Below are positions 1 through 8,538 of a stretch of 43,627 bases of DNA, in pieces (position 1 is the stretch's first letter; every line of letters starts with the position of its first letter). The translations under genes and the position numbers were made by a program. This stretch comes from Duncaniella sp. (GTDB taxonomy: Bacteria > Bacteroidota > Bacteroidia > Bacteroidales > Muribaculaceae), in the NCBI GenBank assembly GCA_023664955.1, contig JAMPEV010000001.1, forward strand, positions 475,827-519,453, in the 5' to 3' direction. The notes beneath the pieces are model-generated. The model ran no database searches, had not been told where the DNA came from, and saw nothing but the letters and a program-made list of their open reading frames with translations.

Positions 1-44
1 TTAAAATTACCCTCCAAAATATATTAGAGATAAAAAACTTTTGT

Positions 45-52
45 TAAATTTG
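45..52 (+). promoter_or_regulatory. Promoter -7 box for the aquaporin gene
   Basis: TAAATTTG matches the Bacteroidota sigma-factor -7 consensus TAnnTTTG. No TTG is seen at the expected -33 distance, so only half of the promoter is supported. Transcription from here would give a leader of about 125 nt before the start codon at 181. Confidence 0.55.
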
Positions 53-81
53 CACAAAATGCCTCTTTTGTTTGTTCTTAT

Positions 82-124
82 AATGTTGAACTGCGTTTCA
101 ACGACTATATTACGTTTCAACATT
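82..124 (+). promoter_or_regulatory. Aquaporin leader with two competing hairpins
   Basis: The segment 85-90 (GTTGAA) can pair with 97-102 (TTCAAC). The overlapping segment 82-90 (AATGTTGAA) can instead pair perfectly over 9 bp with 116-124 (TTCAACATT). Both folds use the same 5' arm, so they exclude each other. The element lies between the -7 box and the start codon. A regulatory role is inference. Confidence 0.4.
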
Positions 125-180
125 CTCTCCGCTTTCTCTAAAATAATTTAACTATTTATTTCTTAACATTAAAACCATTT

Positions 181-894
181 ATGAAGAAGTACATCGCAGA
201 GATGATCGGAACTTTCGTTCTGGTTCTCATGGGTTGCGGTAGCGCAATTTTCGCAGGTATTGGTATCGGAACCACCGGTTATGGAATCAGCACATTGGGC
301 GTCGCATTTGCTTTCGGGCTATCAGTTGTCGCTATGGCCTATACAATCGGCAACATTTCCGGCTGCCACATTAACCCCGCTATCACACTCGGTGTTTGGG
401 CCAACGGTCGTATGAGCGGCAAAGAGGCCATAAATTACATGGTGTTCCAGGTGATCGGCGCCATTATTGCATCTGCCGTCCTTTATGTCCTTGTCCACAC
501 TGGCAATGAAGCCGGATTGAATGCTATTTTCAACAGCACGACTACCAACGGATCCAACTCGTTCCTCGAAGGCAACCTTGTTCCGGCATTCCTCGCCGAG
601 CTTATTTTCACTTTCATATTTGTACTTGTGGCGCTCGGCTCCACCGATGAGAAGAAGGGTGCAGGCAATTTCGCCGGATTAGCTATCGGATTGACCCTCG
701 TGCTTGTTCATATCGCTTGTATTCCCATCACCGGTACATCGGTTAACCCGGCCCGCTCAATCGGTCCGGCGATTTTTGCAGCTATCGAAGGCAACTGTAT
801 TCCACTTGCGCAGCTCTGGCTATTCATTGTCGCTCCATTCATCGGCGCACTTCTTAGTTCCGTATGCTGGAATACTATCAAAGGAGATAGGTAA
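181..894 (+). CDS. aqpZ: Aquaporin Z-type water channel (MIP family)
   Basis: A 237-residue inner-membrane channel of normal MIP length with six hydrophobic helices and two half-helices. Both signature loops are present: HINPAITLG with Asn65 and TSVNPARS with Asn189, followed by Arg192 of the selectivity filter. LVHIACIP supplies the filter His typical of water-selective AqpZ rather than the glycerol facilitators, so passive water flux is the likely role. The start at 181 gives the canonical MKKYIAEMIGTFVLV beginning. It is followed 55 nt later by the metallopeptidase gene on the same strand, with no clear terminator between. Confidence 0.93.
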   Translation: MKKYIAEMIGTFVLVLMGCGSAIFAGIGIGTTGYGISTLGVAFAFGLSVVAMAYTIGNISGCHINPAITLGVWANGRMSGKEAINYMVFQVIGAIIASAVLYVLVHTGNEAGLNAIFNSTTTNGSNSFLEGNLVPAFLAELIFTFIFVLVALGSTDEKKGAGNFAGLAIGLTLVLVHIACIPITGTSVNPARSIGPAIFAAIEGNCIPLAQLWLFIVAPFIGALLSSVCWNTIKGDR

Positions 895-949
895 TACACC
901 TGATTGTCACCATATAACTCACCTTATAAAAATGTAACAACAATACTTT

Positions 950-1819
950 ATGAGACTCAACGGACGAAGGGAAAGCTCGAATGTCAGCGACCGACGCGGC
1001 GGTGGAGGTTCGGGATTGAAAATTGGCGGTGGAATAGGCGCTGTAGTCATTGCCGCGATAATAGCCTGGATTAGTGGCGGCAACCCCTTGGATGTCGTCA
1101 TGTCGGGAGCCGGGCAGATGCTTGGAGGTGGAACTCAGACTTCCGGTGAATATACCCCCACAGCTGAGGAAGAGGAACTCGCCCAATTTTCACGCCAGAT
1201 CCTTGCCGGCACTGAGGATGTGTGGACAAAGCTCTTCGCCGAAATGGGCAGGGAATACGAACCTCCCACTCTCGTGCTGTTCACTGATGCCGTGCAAAGC
1301 GGCTGCGGCAACGCCTCAGCTTCGATGGGTCCTTTCTACTGTTCGGCCGACGAGTCCCTCTATATCGATTTGTCCTTCTTCCGCGACATGAAGAAGAATC
1401 TTGGTGCCGACGGTGACTTCGCATATGCTTACGTGATTGCACATGAGGTAGGACACCATGTCCAACACCTTTTGGGCACTCTCGACCAAGCGCATTCAGC
1501 AATGAACCGCATGGACAAAACCGAGGCCAACAACACCAGCGTGCGCATCGAACTGCAAGCCGACTTCCTTGCCGGAGTATGGGCTCATCATGATAATCAG
1601 ATGTTTAATTCTTTGGAGAATGGTGATATTGAGGAAGCCCTCACTGCCGCCCAAAAGATTGGGGATGACTACCTTCAACGCCAGGCACAAGGCTACTCCG
1701 TGCCTGATTCGTTCACCCATGGCACATCTGCGCAGCGTGAGCGTTGGTTGAAACGAGGGCTAGCCACAGGCGACATCACCAAAGGTGACACATTCTCAAT
1801 ACCTTACAGTTCCCTTTGA
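950..1819 (+). CDS. ypfJ: Neutral zinc metallopeptidase, YpfJ family
   Basis: A 289-residue protein that starts with the family hallmark MRLNGRRESSNVSDRRG, then a Gly-rich linker and one membrane helix (about residues 24-43). The C-terminal domain carries the zinc-protease motif HEVGHH at 165-170 and a downstream ELQADFLAGVWAHH segment that completes the metal site in PF04228 proteins. This suggests a membrane-anchored protein with its protease-like domain outside the cytoplasm. Substrates are unknown for the family. The N-terminal match to other members fixes the start. It ends 112 nt before the next gene, which has its own promoter. Confidence 0.88.
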   Translation: MRLNGRRESSNVSDRRGGGGSGLKIGGGIGAVVIAAIIAWISGGNPLDVVMSGAGQMLGGGTQTSGEYTPTAEEEELAQFSRQILAGTEDVWTKLFAEMGREYEPPTLVLFTDAVQSGCGNASASMGPFYCSADESLYIDLSFFRDMKKNLGADGDFAYAYVIAHEVGHHVQHLLGTLDQAHSAMNRMDKTEANNTSVRIELQADFLAGVWAHHDNQMFNSLENGDIEEALTAAQKIGDDYLQRQAQGYSVPDSFTHGTSAQRERWLKRGLATGDITKGDTFSIPYSSL

Positions 1820-1860
1820 CATATTGAAAATGATTACTTATATTTCATCTCACGTGACAT

Positions 1861-1927
1861 ATAATTGACGTTTTCGCACTTTATCAAAACTTTCCCATAG
1901 TTATTTTTGCACTAAAAAGTCAATTAT
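1861..1927 (+). promoter_or_regulatory. Promoter with flanking 9-bp inverted repeat
   Basis: A -7 box TATTTTTG lies at 1902-1909. The arms ATAATTGAC (1861-1869) and GTCAATTAT (1919-1927) form a perfect 9-bp inverted repeat around it. The right arm ends five bases before the start codon at 1932. The placement would suit an operator or a hairpin at the mRNA 5' end; function is inference. Confidence 0.4.
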
Positions 1928-1931
1928 AACT

Positions 1932-2435
1932 ATGAGAAAGTTTTTTATCACCATTATTCTTCTATCTATCGGGTACATCTTCGGTCTTTTATCCTCGAAA
2001 TTCACAAATAGGACACCCCAACCCATATCCTCAATCCACGATTTCGTGACCGACACCGTGGTAATTCATGACACATGCCATATCATCGTAAAAGAGCCTG
2101 TTGAAACTGTCCATGTCAAGTACATCACCCGTTATCTTCCGGCCGATTCCTTCTATTTAAGTCATGATTCAATTGCTGTGAAACTGCCAATCACCAGGAA
2201 AATATATGCTGATTCAATGTACCGTGCGGTAGTTAGCGGATATGAGCCTCGCCTTGACTCAATCACTATTTTCCCGGTTAGGGAGTCCATAACCAATACT
2301 GTTACCCAAACGATCTACAACCACCGGAAATCTCCACGCTGGGGCATAGGCATAACCGCCGGTGCATCTATTAGCCCAGGCCACATTTCTCCTGCCGTTT
2401 CAATAGGCATCACCTACAATCTAATCACTTTCTGA
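1932..2435 (+). CDS. Small membrane-anchored protein, DUF6808-like
   Basis: A 167-residue protein with an N-terminal hydrophobic helix (residues 5-22), a Val/Thr-rich central region, and a C-terminal segment RWGIGITAGASISPG ending in a beta-like ITYNLITF. From memory this arrangement, including YRAVVSGYEPRLDSI, resembles the Bacteroidota family DUF6808, whose role is unknown. That match is recall and was not searched. The last 11 nt overlap the 3' end of lpxB on the opposite strand, so the two messages are convergent with no terminator between them. Confidence 0.6.
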   Translation: MRKFFITIILLSIGYIFGLLSSKFTNRTPQPISSIHDFVTDTVVIHDTCHIIVKEPVETVHVKYITRYLPADSFYLSHDSIAVKLPITRKIYADSMYRAVVSGYEPRLDSITIFPVRESITNTVTQTIYNHRKSPRWGIGITAGASISPGHISPAVSIGITYNLITF

Positions 2436-3624
2436 CCGTCTTTCCAGATGTCATCCCATATAGCAACCTCGCAACATTCTCCGCCGCGGGCATTTCAGTG
2501 TGAAGAAGTTGTTTTACACGCTCATATCCTTTTATCTGAGCATCCCTTGATTCCCCATCCGGGATGAGTTTTGACAATTGCGAGTCGACGTTATCCGGTG
2601 TGCAATTATGGACAAGCATTTCGGGGACAATACATCCTCTCACGCCGGCACGAATCGCCTCTCGGTTCACCTCGTCACGAGTCTTCCGGTCGATTTTTCC
2701 TCCCACTAAATTTGGCAATGAACAGTAGGGGATTTTCAAAATATGCAGAAATATGTCATGAGCCCATTTCCATCCTACCGCCCGGTAGCACACCACCTGC
2801 GGACATTCTGCAAGAGCACATTCAAGTGAGGCTGTCCCCGATGTAACGAGTGCCACTCTTGACTGTGCCATAAGCTCGAGTGTAGCCGCTGATATCACGG
2901 GGTAATCTGTCATCGACGCATAAAGTGAGGGTTCTATAGCTGGTGCACCTGCTATAACCGTCTGCAACTCAGGATGCCGGCGTGCCACAGCGGCCATCAC
3001 GGGTAGATTCGCTTTAATCTCCCCTACCCTACTTCCCGGCACGAGTGCTAAAATAGGTCGGTTAGCCAATTTATATTGCTTAAGAAATTCCTCCCTCGAC
3101 GGCAACCTCTTAATAGCAGCTTCAACCTCCTCAACCGACGGATTACCCACATATTCTACTCTCACACCTCGCTCGCCAAACCATTCAGGCTCAAACGGGA
3201 GGATTGAAAAGATACCGTCTACATACTTGCGTAATTGCTTTATCCTGTACTCTTTCCACGCCCAAAGTTTCGGAGCTATGTAATAGTACACCTTGCATCC
3301 GAGCCTTTTTGCAAATTTGGCAATTTTTAGATTAAACCCGGGATAGTCGACAAGTACCACCGCATCCGGTCGCATCTCCCGTATGGCGTTTTCTGCTATC
3401 CGAAAATTCTCAAGCACCTGCGGCAAATGGCGCGCCACGTCGATGAAACCCATGAATGCCATACGACGATAATGAATCAGCGGGTCATGACCGATTGCTT
3501 TCGCCATTTCGTCACCACCTAAGAATTCTATCTCGGCTTGGGGGGCAATTGCGAGCAAATTATTTATCACCTGGGCTGCATGGAGGTCACCGGATGCTTC
3601 TCCTGCTGAAAAAAAATACTTCAT
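2425..3624 (-). CDS. lpxB: Lipid-A-disaccharide synthase
   Basis: A 399-residue glycosyltransferase (GT19) of normal length. It joins UDP-2,3-diacylglucosamine to lipid X to make the lipid A disaccharide at the inner face of the inner membrane. The start MKYFFSAGEASGDLHA is the family's canonical N-terminus. Other recognisable segments are the VDYPGFNLKIAKFAK loop, YYIAPKLWAWKEYRIK, FEPEWF, the nucleotide-sugar region LALVPGSRVGEI, and TSGTASLE. The gene stands alone on the minus strand. A -7 box sits almost directly against the start codon, suggesting a leaderless message. Confidence 0.95.
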   Translation of the reverse strand: MKYFFSAGEASGDLHAAQVINNLLAIAPQAEIEFLGGDEMAKAIGHDPLIHYRRMAFMGFIDVARHLPQVLENFRIAENAIREMRPDAVVLVDYPGFNLKIAKFAKRLGCKVYYYIAPKLWAWKEYRIKQLRKYVDGIFSILPFEPEWFGERGVRVEYVGNPSVEEVEAAIKRLPSREEFLKQYKLANRPILALVPGSRVGEIKANLPVMAAVARRHPELQTVIAGAPAIEPSLYASMTDYPVISAATLELMAQSRVALVTSGTASLECALAECPQVVCYRAVGWKWAHDIFLHILKIPYCSLPNLVGGKIDRKTRDEVNREAIRAGVRGCIVPEMLVHNCTPDNVDSQLSKLIPDGESRDAQIKGYERVKQLLHTEMPAAENVARLLYGMTSGKTVRK

Positions 3625-3629
3625 GAAGG

Positions 3630-3637
3630 CAAATTTA
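3630..3637 (-). promoter_or_regulatory. lpxB promoter -7 box abutting the start codon
   Basis: Read on the minus strand this is TAAATTTG, a perfect TAnnTTTG box, followed by only five bases before the lpxB ATG at 3624-3622. Initiation a few bases downstream of this box would fall on or next to the start codon. No clear -33 TTG is seen. Confidence 0.5.
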
Positions 3638-3774
3638 CACTTTTTTTTGATAAATACGAAGAATTTTTACTAACTTGCGTGTTATATTCACAATTAGTGA
3701 CCCGTCATGATATTTCCACCCCGCATTGAGGTCGGAATATCTTCGTTTCAATATTAGACACACTCTAAATTCAA

Positions 3775-4425
3775 ATGAAGCACGTTCTCAACTTGTTACT
3801 CCTCCTTTCCATCAGTCTCTCCGGCTGGTGCAAGACCCCCATCTTCGGATCGCAGAAGGTTGACATCGAGACTATGTATCAGTTTGTGGCTGCCCGTAAT
3901 CCTGACTTTGACCGTCAAGTTGCCGAGGCCTTCCATAACATTGGTGAGCAGTATGGCATTCGCGGCGATATTGCTCTCTGCCAAGCTATTATCGAGACTG
4001 GATGGTTTCGGTTTGACAATGGCACAGCCGTTAAGCCCGATTCGCACAACTATTGCGGTCTTGGTGTAAGCAAGCGTGGCGACAAGGGGTGCTCGTTCAA
4101 AACTATTGAAGATGGAGTGACCGCGATGATCCAGCATTTATTTGCCTACGCCTCACACGACGCACTACCCTCAGGAGAAAAAGTGATTGACCCTCGATTT
4201 GATTTCGTGCGGCGAGGTTCGGCCAAGTCTTGGGAAGCACTTGCCGGAAAGTGGGCTATGAATCCTAAATATGGCAAAAACATTCTTAATATTTATGACA
4301 GTATGCTCAGCCACACTCCGGTTGACAAAACCATCGAACTGATTGAAGTCGTCATTCCTGATGAAATACTTTCTGCAACGGACGACGATGACGACCTGTC
4401 AGATAACACTCAATTCCTTAAATAA
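3775..4425 (+). CDS. Secreted glucosaminidase-domain protein (peptidoglycan hydrolase type)
   Basis: A 216-residue protein with a signal peptide (hydrophobic LLLLLSISLSGW, about residues 7-18). Next comes a GH73-type glucosaminidase domain: FHNIGEQYGIRGDIALCQAI followed by the catalytic-region IIETGWFRF, and the SHNYCGLGV and LAGKWAMNPKYGKNI motifs. The likely role is cleavage of glycan strands in peptidoglycan in the periplasm. The C-terminus is an acidic tail with a run of five Asp. The gene is five bases ahead of the RNA helicase gene, which implies co-transcription. The pairing of wall hydrolase and helicase has no obvious functional logic. Confidence 0.85.
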   Translation: MKHVLNLLLLLSISLSGWCKTPIFGSQKVDIETMYQFVAARNPDFDRQVAEAFHNIGEQYGIRGDIALCQAIIETGWFRFDNGTAVKPDSHNYCGLGVSKRGDKGCSFKTIEDGVTAMIQHLFAYASHDALPSGEKVIDPRFDFVRRGSAKSWEALAGKWAMNPKYGKNILNIYDSMLSHTPVDKTIELIEVVIPDEILSATDDDDDLSDNTQFLK

Positions 4426-4430
4426 TCATC

Positions 4431-5747
4431 ATGAAAGAGAAAGAAATAATTTCCAACATATCATCAAAACTTGGCATCGAGTCTCTTAACGAAATGCAGC
4501 AGCGAATGGCAGGTGTGGCAGGTAGTGGAGTGGTGACTCTTCTTGCACCCACCGGCTCCGGAAAAACTATAGCTTTCGCAATTCCCTTACTTAAAAAACT
4601 TAAGCCATCGGCCGGCTTTGTCCAGGCTGTCATAATGGCACCCTCCCGCGAATTGGTGTTACAAATTGCAGAGGTTATTCGTCCTATCGCTACCGGGCTT
4701 AAAACAGTGGCTTACTACGGGGGACACTCTATGCAGGAGGAGGTTAACTCGCTAAGTGTCATCCCTGACATCATCGTAGCCACACCAGGGCGTCTGCTCG
4801 ACCATATCAACCGCGGTCACCTGGACCTTGGCACGGTGTCAACTCTCGTCCTTGATGAGTATGACAAATCTCTCGAACTCGGTTTCGAGGATGAAATGAA
4901 GAAAGTGTGTCGCCGTCTCACCGGTGTCAAATTAGTGATTCTCACTTCTGCCACACCCCTCATGGCCATTCCGTCATATCTGCCCTCCGGAACCCCGACA
5001 GTGATAGATTTCTCCGGCGATGGAACCCCTCGCCGACGTATGCAAATAGTGCATATCGTATCTCCCGCTCGCGACAAACTCGATACCCTCGTAGAGCTTC
5101 TCCGAGCCCTTAACGACGGGAAGGTAATCGTATTTGCCAATCACCGCGAAAGTGTTGAAAGAATTCACAACGCCCTGAAAAAAGCAGGCCTTCCTGCCGG
5201 GCTATACCATGGGGGCTTGGACCAAAACGATCGCGAAAACGCAGTTGAATTACTTAATAATGGCACCACCCCCATCCTAGTATCAACTGACCTCGGCTCT
5301 CGCGGACTCGATATAGACCAACTCTCAGCCGTGATTCACTATCATTTGCCACCATCTCCCGAAGCTTGGACACACCGTAACGGGCGCACAGCTCGTCAGG
5401 ATGCCTCAGGCGAGATTTTCGTAATCACTGCCGAAGGTGAGGATATTCCGGATCATGTGGAATGGGATCGCGAATATTATCCTAAGGGCAAAAGTGCCAA
5501 TCCTGTACGCAGCCATTCTGCCACACTTTATTTTAATGTGGGAAAGAAGGAGAAAATATCTCGTGGGGATATCGTAGGATTTCTAATCGCCAAAGGTGGC
5601 CTCGAGGCCAAAGAAATTGGGAAAATTGCTCTTCGTGACCATGCCGCCCTCGTCGCCGTGCCTCGTGATAAGGCCAAGAAAATCCTTCAAGCCCTTGAGC
5701 CACACAAAATCAAAAATACACGGGCAAAAATCTCTCTCCTAGCGTAA
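4431..5747 (+). CDS. DEAD-box RNA helicase with DbpA-like RNA-binding domain
   Basis: A 438-residue ATP-dependent RNA helicase. Motif I is APTGSGKT (39-46), then PSRELV, TPGRLLD, and motif II reads DEYD (142-145) instead of DEAD. SAT, GSRGLDI and HRNGRTAR follow. The last 70 residues look like the DbpA RNA-binding domain (VGFLIAKGGLEAKEIGKI, then LVAVPRDKA), which in DbpA directs the enzyme to 23S rRNA. A role in large-subunit assembly is inferred from that domain. The changed motif II and the Ala in HRNGRTAR are noted; acidic residues needed for Mg-ATP are kept. It shares an operon with the upstream glucosaminidase, and its stop codon lies within a terminator stem. Confidence 0.87.
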   Translation: MKEKEIISNISSKLGIESLNEMQQRMAGVAGSGVVTLLAPTGSGKTIAFAIPLLKKLKPSAGFVQAVIMAPSRELVLQIAEVIRPIATGLKTVAYYGGHSMQEEVNSLSVIPDIIVATPGRLLDHINRGHLDLGTVSTLVLDEYDKSLELGFEDEMKKVCRRLTGVKLVILTSATPLMAIPSYLPSGTPTVIDFSGDGTPRRRMQIVHIVSPARDKLDTLVELLRALNDGKVIVFANHRESVERIHNALKKAGLPAGLYHGGLDQNDRENAVELLNNGTTPILVSTDLGSRGLDIDQLSAVIHYHLPPSPEAWTHRNGRTARQDASGEIFVITAEGEDIPDHVEWDREYYPKGKSANPVRSHSATLYFNVGKKEKISRGDIVGFLIAKGGLEAKEIGKIALRDHAALVAVPRDKAKKILQALEPHKIKNTRAKISLLA

Positions 5748-5798
5748 AAAGACAGTTGGTGAAGATCTTATGATAAAATCCTCACCAACTGTCTTTTT
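5746..5798. terminator. Bidirectional intrinsic terminator
   Basis: A 17-bp perfect stem (5746-5762 with 5782-5798) begins in A5 and ends in T5, so it can end transcription from both sides. It lies between the converging helicase (+) and nitroreductase (-) genes and includes two bases of the helicase stop codon. Confidence 0.85.
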
Positions 5799-5826
5799 GA
5801 AATTACCTGAGTGACGTTTCAATCCA

Positions 5827-6585
5827 TTATCGCTGTATATCAAACCCTCTTCGGCGCAATGCCCGGAGCATGTGGTAGCTCATTGCTTCCTCATAATAGC
5901 TGATGATATGGGCTACCCAGTCGTTGATTGACTTTTCACCCGTACGTGTGCGGTTATATCCTATCACCTCGTTGTTATAATCGTTAAGCTCCTTAATCAT
6001 CTCGCTTTCATCCTCTCTGTAAAATTCCTTATGCACCACCAGACTGAGAGGCTGTTTTGGCTTAAGGTCAGGATGCTCACGAGGCACTCCGATAGCAAGT
6101 CCGCACACCACCAATGTCTTCTTAGGCAATTTCAACAGATGTGATATTGCTTCGGGTGCAGCCGTGCGAGCATAACCTATCGGGCATGTCCCATATCCAA
6201 GCGATTCTGCCATGGTCAACGCGCTCATCATGGCAAGAGTTGCATCCACAACTCCAACTATCAGTCCATCCACAGTGTCGGTGAAGGCCGGCATCTGAAT
6301 GTTCTGATCATCCGCAAGCAACGTGATTTTATTATAATCGGCAAGAAACAACAGGAATCGGTTGCAAGTCTTAATCTGCTTCGCATTCGTGAGATCATAT
6401 AGTTTCTCCTTTATCTCCTGGTCCGAAATATCAATAACTGAAAATTGCTGTCCGTTATAGCTTGTGGGTGTATTACGGATAGCCTCATGTATCAAATGCA
6501 TATCATCCTCTGATATCTGCTCCCTCTCATATCGACGAACACTTCTACGGTCCAATAGAGTCTCTTTTACATCTTTCATAGCCAA
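5827..6585 (-). CDS. NfsA-like nitroreductase family flavoprotein
   Basis: A 252-residue FMN-dependent oxidoreductase. The N-terminal DRRSVRRYEREQISEDD is the classical nitroreductase opening that binds FMN phosphate. TPTSYNGQQF and the GTCPIGYART segment complete the cofactor pocket. The C-terminal 60 residues, Arg/Tyr-rich and helical, are the extension seen in the NfsA/FRP branch that uses NADPH. The physiological substrate is unknown; reduction of nitroaromatics or quinones would be typical. Starts at 6585 (MAMKDV) and 6579 (MKDV) are both possible. It is a single gene facing away from the barrel protein at 6743. Confidence 0.88.
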   Translation of the reverse strand: MAMKDVKETLLDRRSVRRYEREQISEDDMHLIHEAIRNTPTSYNGQQFSVIDISDQEIKEKLYDLTNAKQIKTCNRFLLFLADYNKITLLADDQNIQMPAFTDTVDGLIVGVVDATLAMMSALTMAESLGYGTCPIGYARTAAPEAISHLLKLPKKTLVVCGLAIGVPREHPDLKPKQPLSLVVHKEFYREDESEMIKELNDYNNEVIGYNRTRTGEKSINDWVAHIISYYEEAMSYHMLRALRRRGFDIQR

Positions 6586-6705
6586 AACGTTTTAAGAGTG
6601 TGCGTAAGTAAAGAATAGTTGCTAATATATATTAATGTATATCCACTAAAGTGAAATTTTATATACTTTAACAACCGACCATACAATTTTGTTCGAAAAA
6701 TTTCA

Positions 6706-6713
6706 TAATTTTG
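6706..6713 (+). promoter_or_regulatory. Promoter -7 box for outer-membrane barrel gene
   Basis: TAATTTTG fits TAnnTTTG and lies 30 nt before the start at 6743. No well-spaced -33 TTG is present, so support is partial. Confidence 0.4.
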
Positions 6714-6742
6714 TATAACTAATTGATTACGAAAAAAATAAC

Positions 6743-7279
6743 ATGATAAAACAATTAATCATAGCCTTAGCTTTAACATTAGCGTCAGTTCCCGCAATAG
6801 TTGCAAACACAGCCTCCGACAACACTCCTTCCACCGTAACAGAGTCGAAACTTGACATAAAATACATGGGCAACATCGAAGCCGGACACATTTTCCTTTG
6901 GGATCATTTCCTTCGCAACACTTCTGGCATCGTAACTCTGACAACTACCCAGGGCGTCAGGATCACACCTTACCTTTATGCCGGAGCCGGATTGGGAACT
7001 TGGTTGGCATACTACAGCGGAGGTTGCAGCCTCTGGATTCCAATTTTCGCCAATGCGCGCGCCACCCTGCCCACCGGAAAGTTCAGCCCGTTCTTTGATC
7101 TTAAAATAGGACATCTGCTATCAGCCGGTTCCACAAGCTTCATCTCCCCCTCCATTGGATACAAATTTTCTTGGGGTGAAAAAGGAGGCGTATACCTCGC
7201 ATTCGGCTCCAACTTCCTCTTTAACAAATACGGCTCACAATTCGACGGCTTAAACATCAAACTCGGCTTCGATTTCTAA
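6743..7279 (+). CDS. Small outer-membrane beta-barrel protein
   Basis: A 178-residue protein with a signal peptide (MIKQLIIALALTLASVPAIVA). The body consists of alternating beta-strand-like stretches with glycines and aromatics (YLYAGAGLGTW, FFDLKIGH, ISPSIGYKFSW, GVYLAFGSNF) and ends in LNIKLGFDF, with the C-terminal Phe typical of barrels inserted by the BAM machinery. It fits the small OmpA/OmpX-like barrels common in Bacteroidota. Function is unknown. It is monocistronic, with a weak hairpin-plus-T-run behind it. Confidence 0.75.
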   Translation: MIKQLIIALALTLASVPAIVANTASDNTPSTVTESKLDIKYMGNIEAGHIFLWDHFLRNTSGIVTLTTTQGVRITPYLYAGAGLGTWLAYYSGGCSLWIPIFANARATLPTGKFSPFFDLKIGHLLSAGSTSFISPSIGYKFSWGEKGGVYLAFGSNFLFNKYGSQFDGLNIKLGFDF

Positions 7280-7282
7280 ACT

Positions 7283-7328
7283 AACCGGAAGTAATGACAC
7301 GTCTTTTCAAAATTTTTGCCGGTTTTTT
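7283..7328 (+). terminator. Possible weak terminator
   Basis: AACCGG (7283-7288) can pair with CCGGTT (7319-7324), and T residues follow. The loop is 30 nt and the stem only 6 bp, so this is weak. Confidence 0.3.
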
Positions 7329-7372
7329 ATTAAAAGTGAGGTCATTTTACCATTCAATTGACGATTTTTTCG

Positions 7373-7380
7373 TAACTTTG
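7373..7380 (+). promoter_or_regulatory. Promoter -7 box for carAB
   Basis: TAACTTTG matches TAnnTTTG and is followed by a typical GCAC. It lies 83 nt before the carA start. No TTG is found 20 nt upstream (one at 7358-7360 is too close). Confidence 0.55.
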
Positions 7381-7462
7381 CACGGTTTTCCAAAAGGCAC
7401 ACAATAACCTTAACGAAGCCAATCGTGAACTGAATATACTCCATTTCAACAATCTCTATCGC

Positions 7463-8536
7463 ATGCGACAGTCAAAGCGCGCCACTCTTATACTCGAAGA
7501 CGGCACCAAATTTGAAGGGAAATCATTTGGCTATGAAGCCTCAACCGCCGGCGAAGTTGTGTTCAACACCGCTATGACCGGTTACCCTGAAAGTCTTACC
7601 GACCCATCCTACGAAGGGCAAATTTTAGTCTCCACCTATCCTATCCTCGGAAATTACGGCGTCCCGCCTCGGCGTGAAAAAGACGACGTCAGCGAATATT
7701 ACGAAAGTGACCACATCCACTGTAAAGCGATTATAGCTCAGGACTACTCCTTCGACCATTCCCACTGGCAAGCTGACCGTTCACTCGCCCAGTGGCTTCA
7801 GGAAGAAAAAATCCCCGGTATTTACGGCATCGACACTCGCGAACTCACAAAGCACCTAAGAGAGCATGGCTCTATGCTCGGCAAGATTGTGATTGACGGT
7901 TGTGACGATGTCGATTTTTATGACCCCAATAAGGAAAACCTTGTGGGAAAGGTTAGCTGTAAAGAGGTGGAATACCATGGCGAAGGCGATAAGACAGTGG
8001 TGCTTGTTGACTGCGGAGTGAAGCACAACATTATCCGATGCCTTACCCGTCGCAACGTGAAGGTGGTGCTTGTGCCTTGGAATTATGACTTTACAACAAT
8101 CCCCTACGACGGACTTTTCATTTCCAACGGTCCCGGTAATCCCGATATGGCAACTGAAACTGTCGATAACATCAAAAAGGCGATGAAACTCGGCAAACCG
8201 ATTTGCGGCATCTGCATGGGCAACCAACTACTCGCCAAGGCAGCAGGCGCCAAAACATATAAACTTAAATACGGACACCGAAGCCACAACCAACCCGTGC
8301 GACTCGTTGGCACTGACAAATGTTTCATCACTTCACAAAATCACGGTTTCGCCGTTGATAGTTCTACCCTTCCCGATGATTGGGAACCACTTTTCGTCAA
8401 CATGAACGACGGTACTAACGAAGGCATCCGACATAAGACACTCCCCTATTTCTCTGCTCAGTTCCACCCCGAAGCAAGCTCAGGCCCAAAGGATACTGAA
8501 TTTTTGTTTGACGAATTCATCAAGAAACTCAACTAA
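7463..8536 (+). CDS. carA: Carbamoyl-phosphate synthase, small (glutaminase) subunit
   Basis: A 357-residue amidotransferase subunit that releases ammonia from glutamine and channels it to CarB to make carbamoyl phosphate for pyrimidines and arginine. The N-terminal CarA domain begins ATLILEDGTKFEG and carries GEVVFNTAMTGYPE. The class I glutaminase domain has the nucleophile Cys251 in GICMGNQLLAKAAGA, and the His/Glu pair in AQFHPEASSGP. Length is normal. It is followed after 2 nt by carB, so the two subunits are co-translated from one message starting near 7385. Confidence 0.97.
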   Translation: MRQSKRATLILEDGTKFEGKSFGYEASTAGEVVFNTAMTGYPESLTDPSYEGQILVSTYPILGNYGVPPRREKDDVSEYYESDHIHCKAIIAQDYSFDHSHWQADRSLAQWLQEEKIPGIYGIDTRELTKHLREHGSMLGKIVIDGCDDVDFYDPNKENLVGKVSCKEVEYHGEGDKTVVLVDCGVKHNIIRCLTRRNVKVVLVPWNYDFTTIPYDGLFISNGPGNPDMATETVDNIKKAMKLGKPICGICMGNQLLAKAAGAKTYKLKYGHRSHNQPVRLVGTDKCFITSQNHGFAVDSSTLPDDWEPLFVNMNDGTNEGIRHKTLPYFSAQFHPEASSGPKDTEFLFDEFIKKLN

Positions 8537-8538
8537 CC

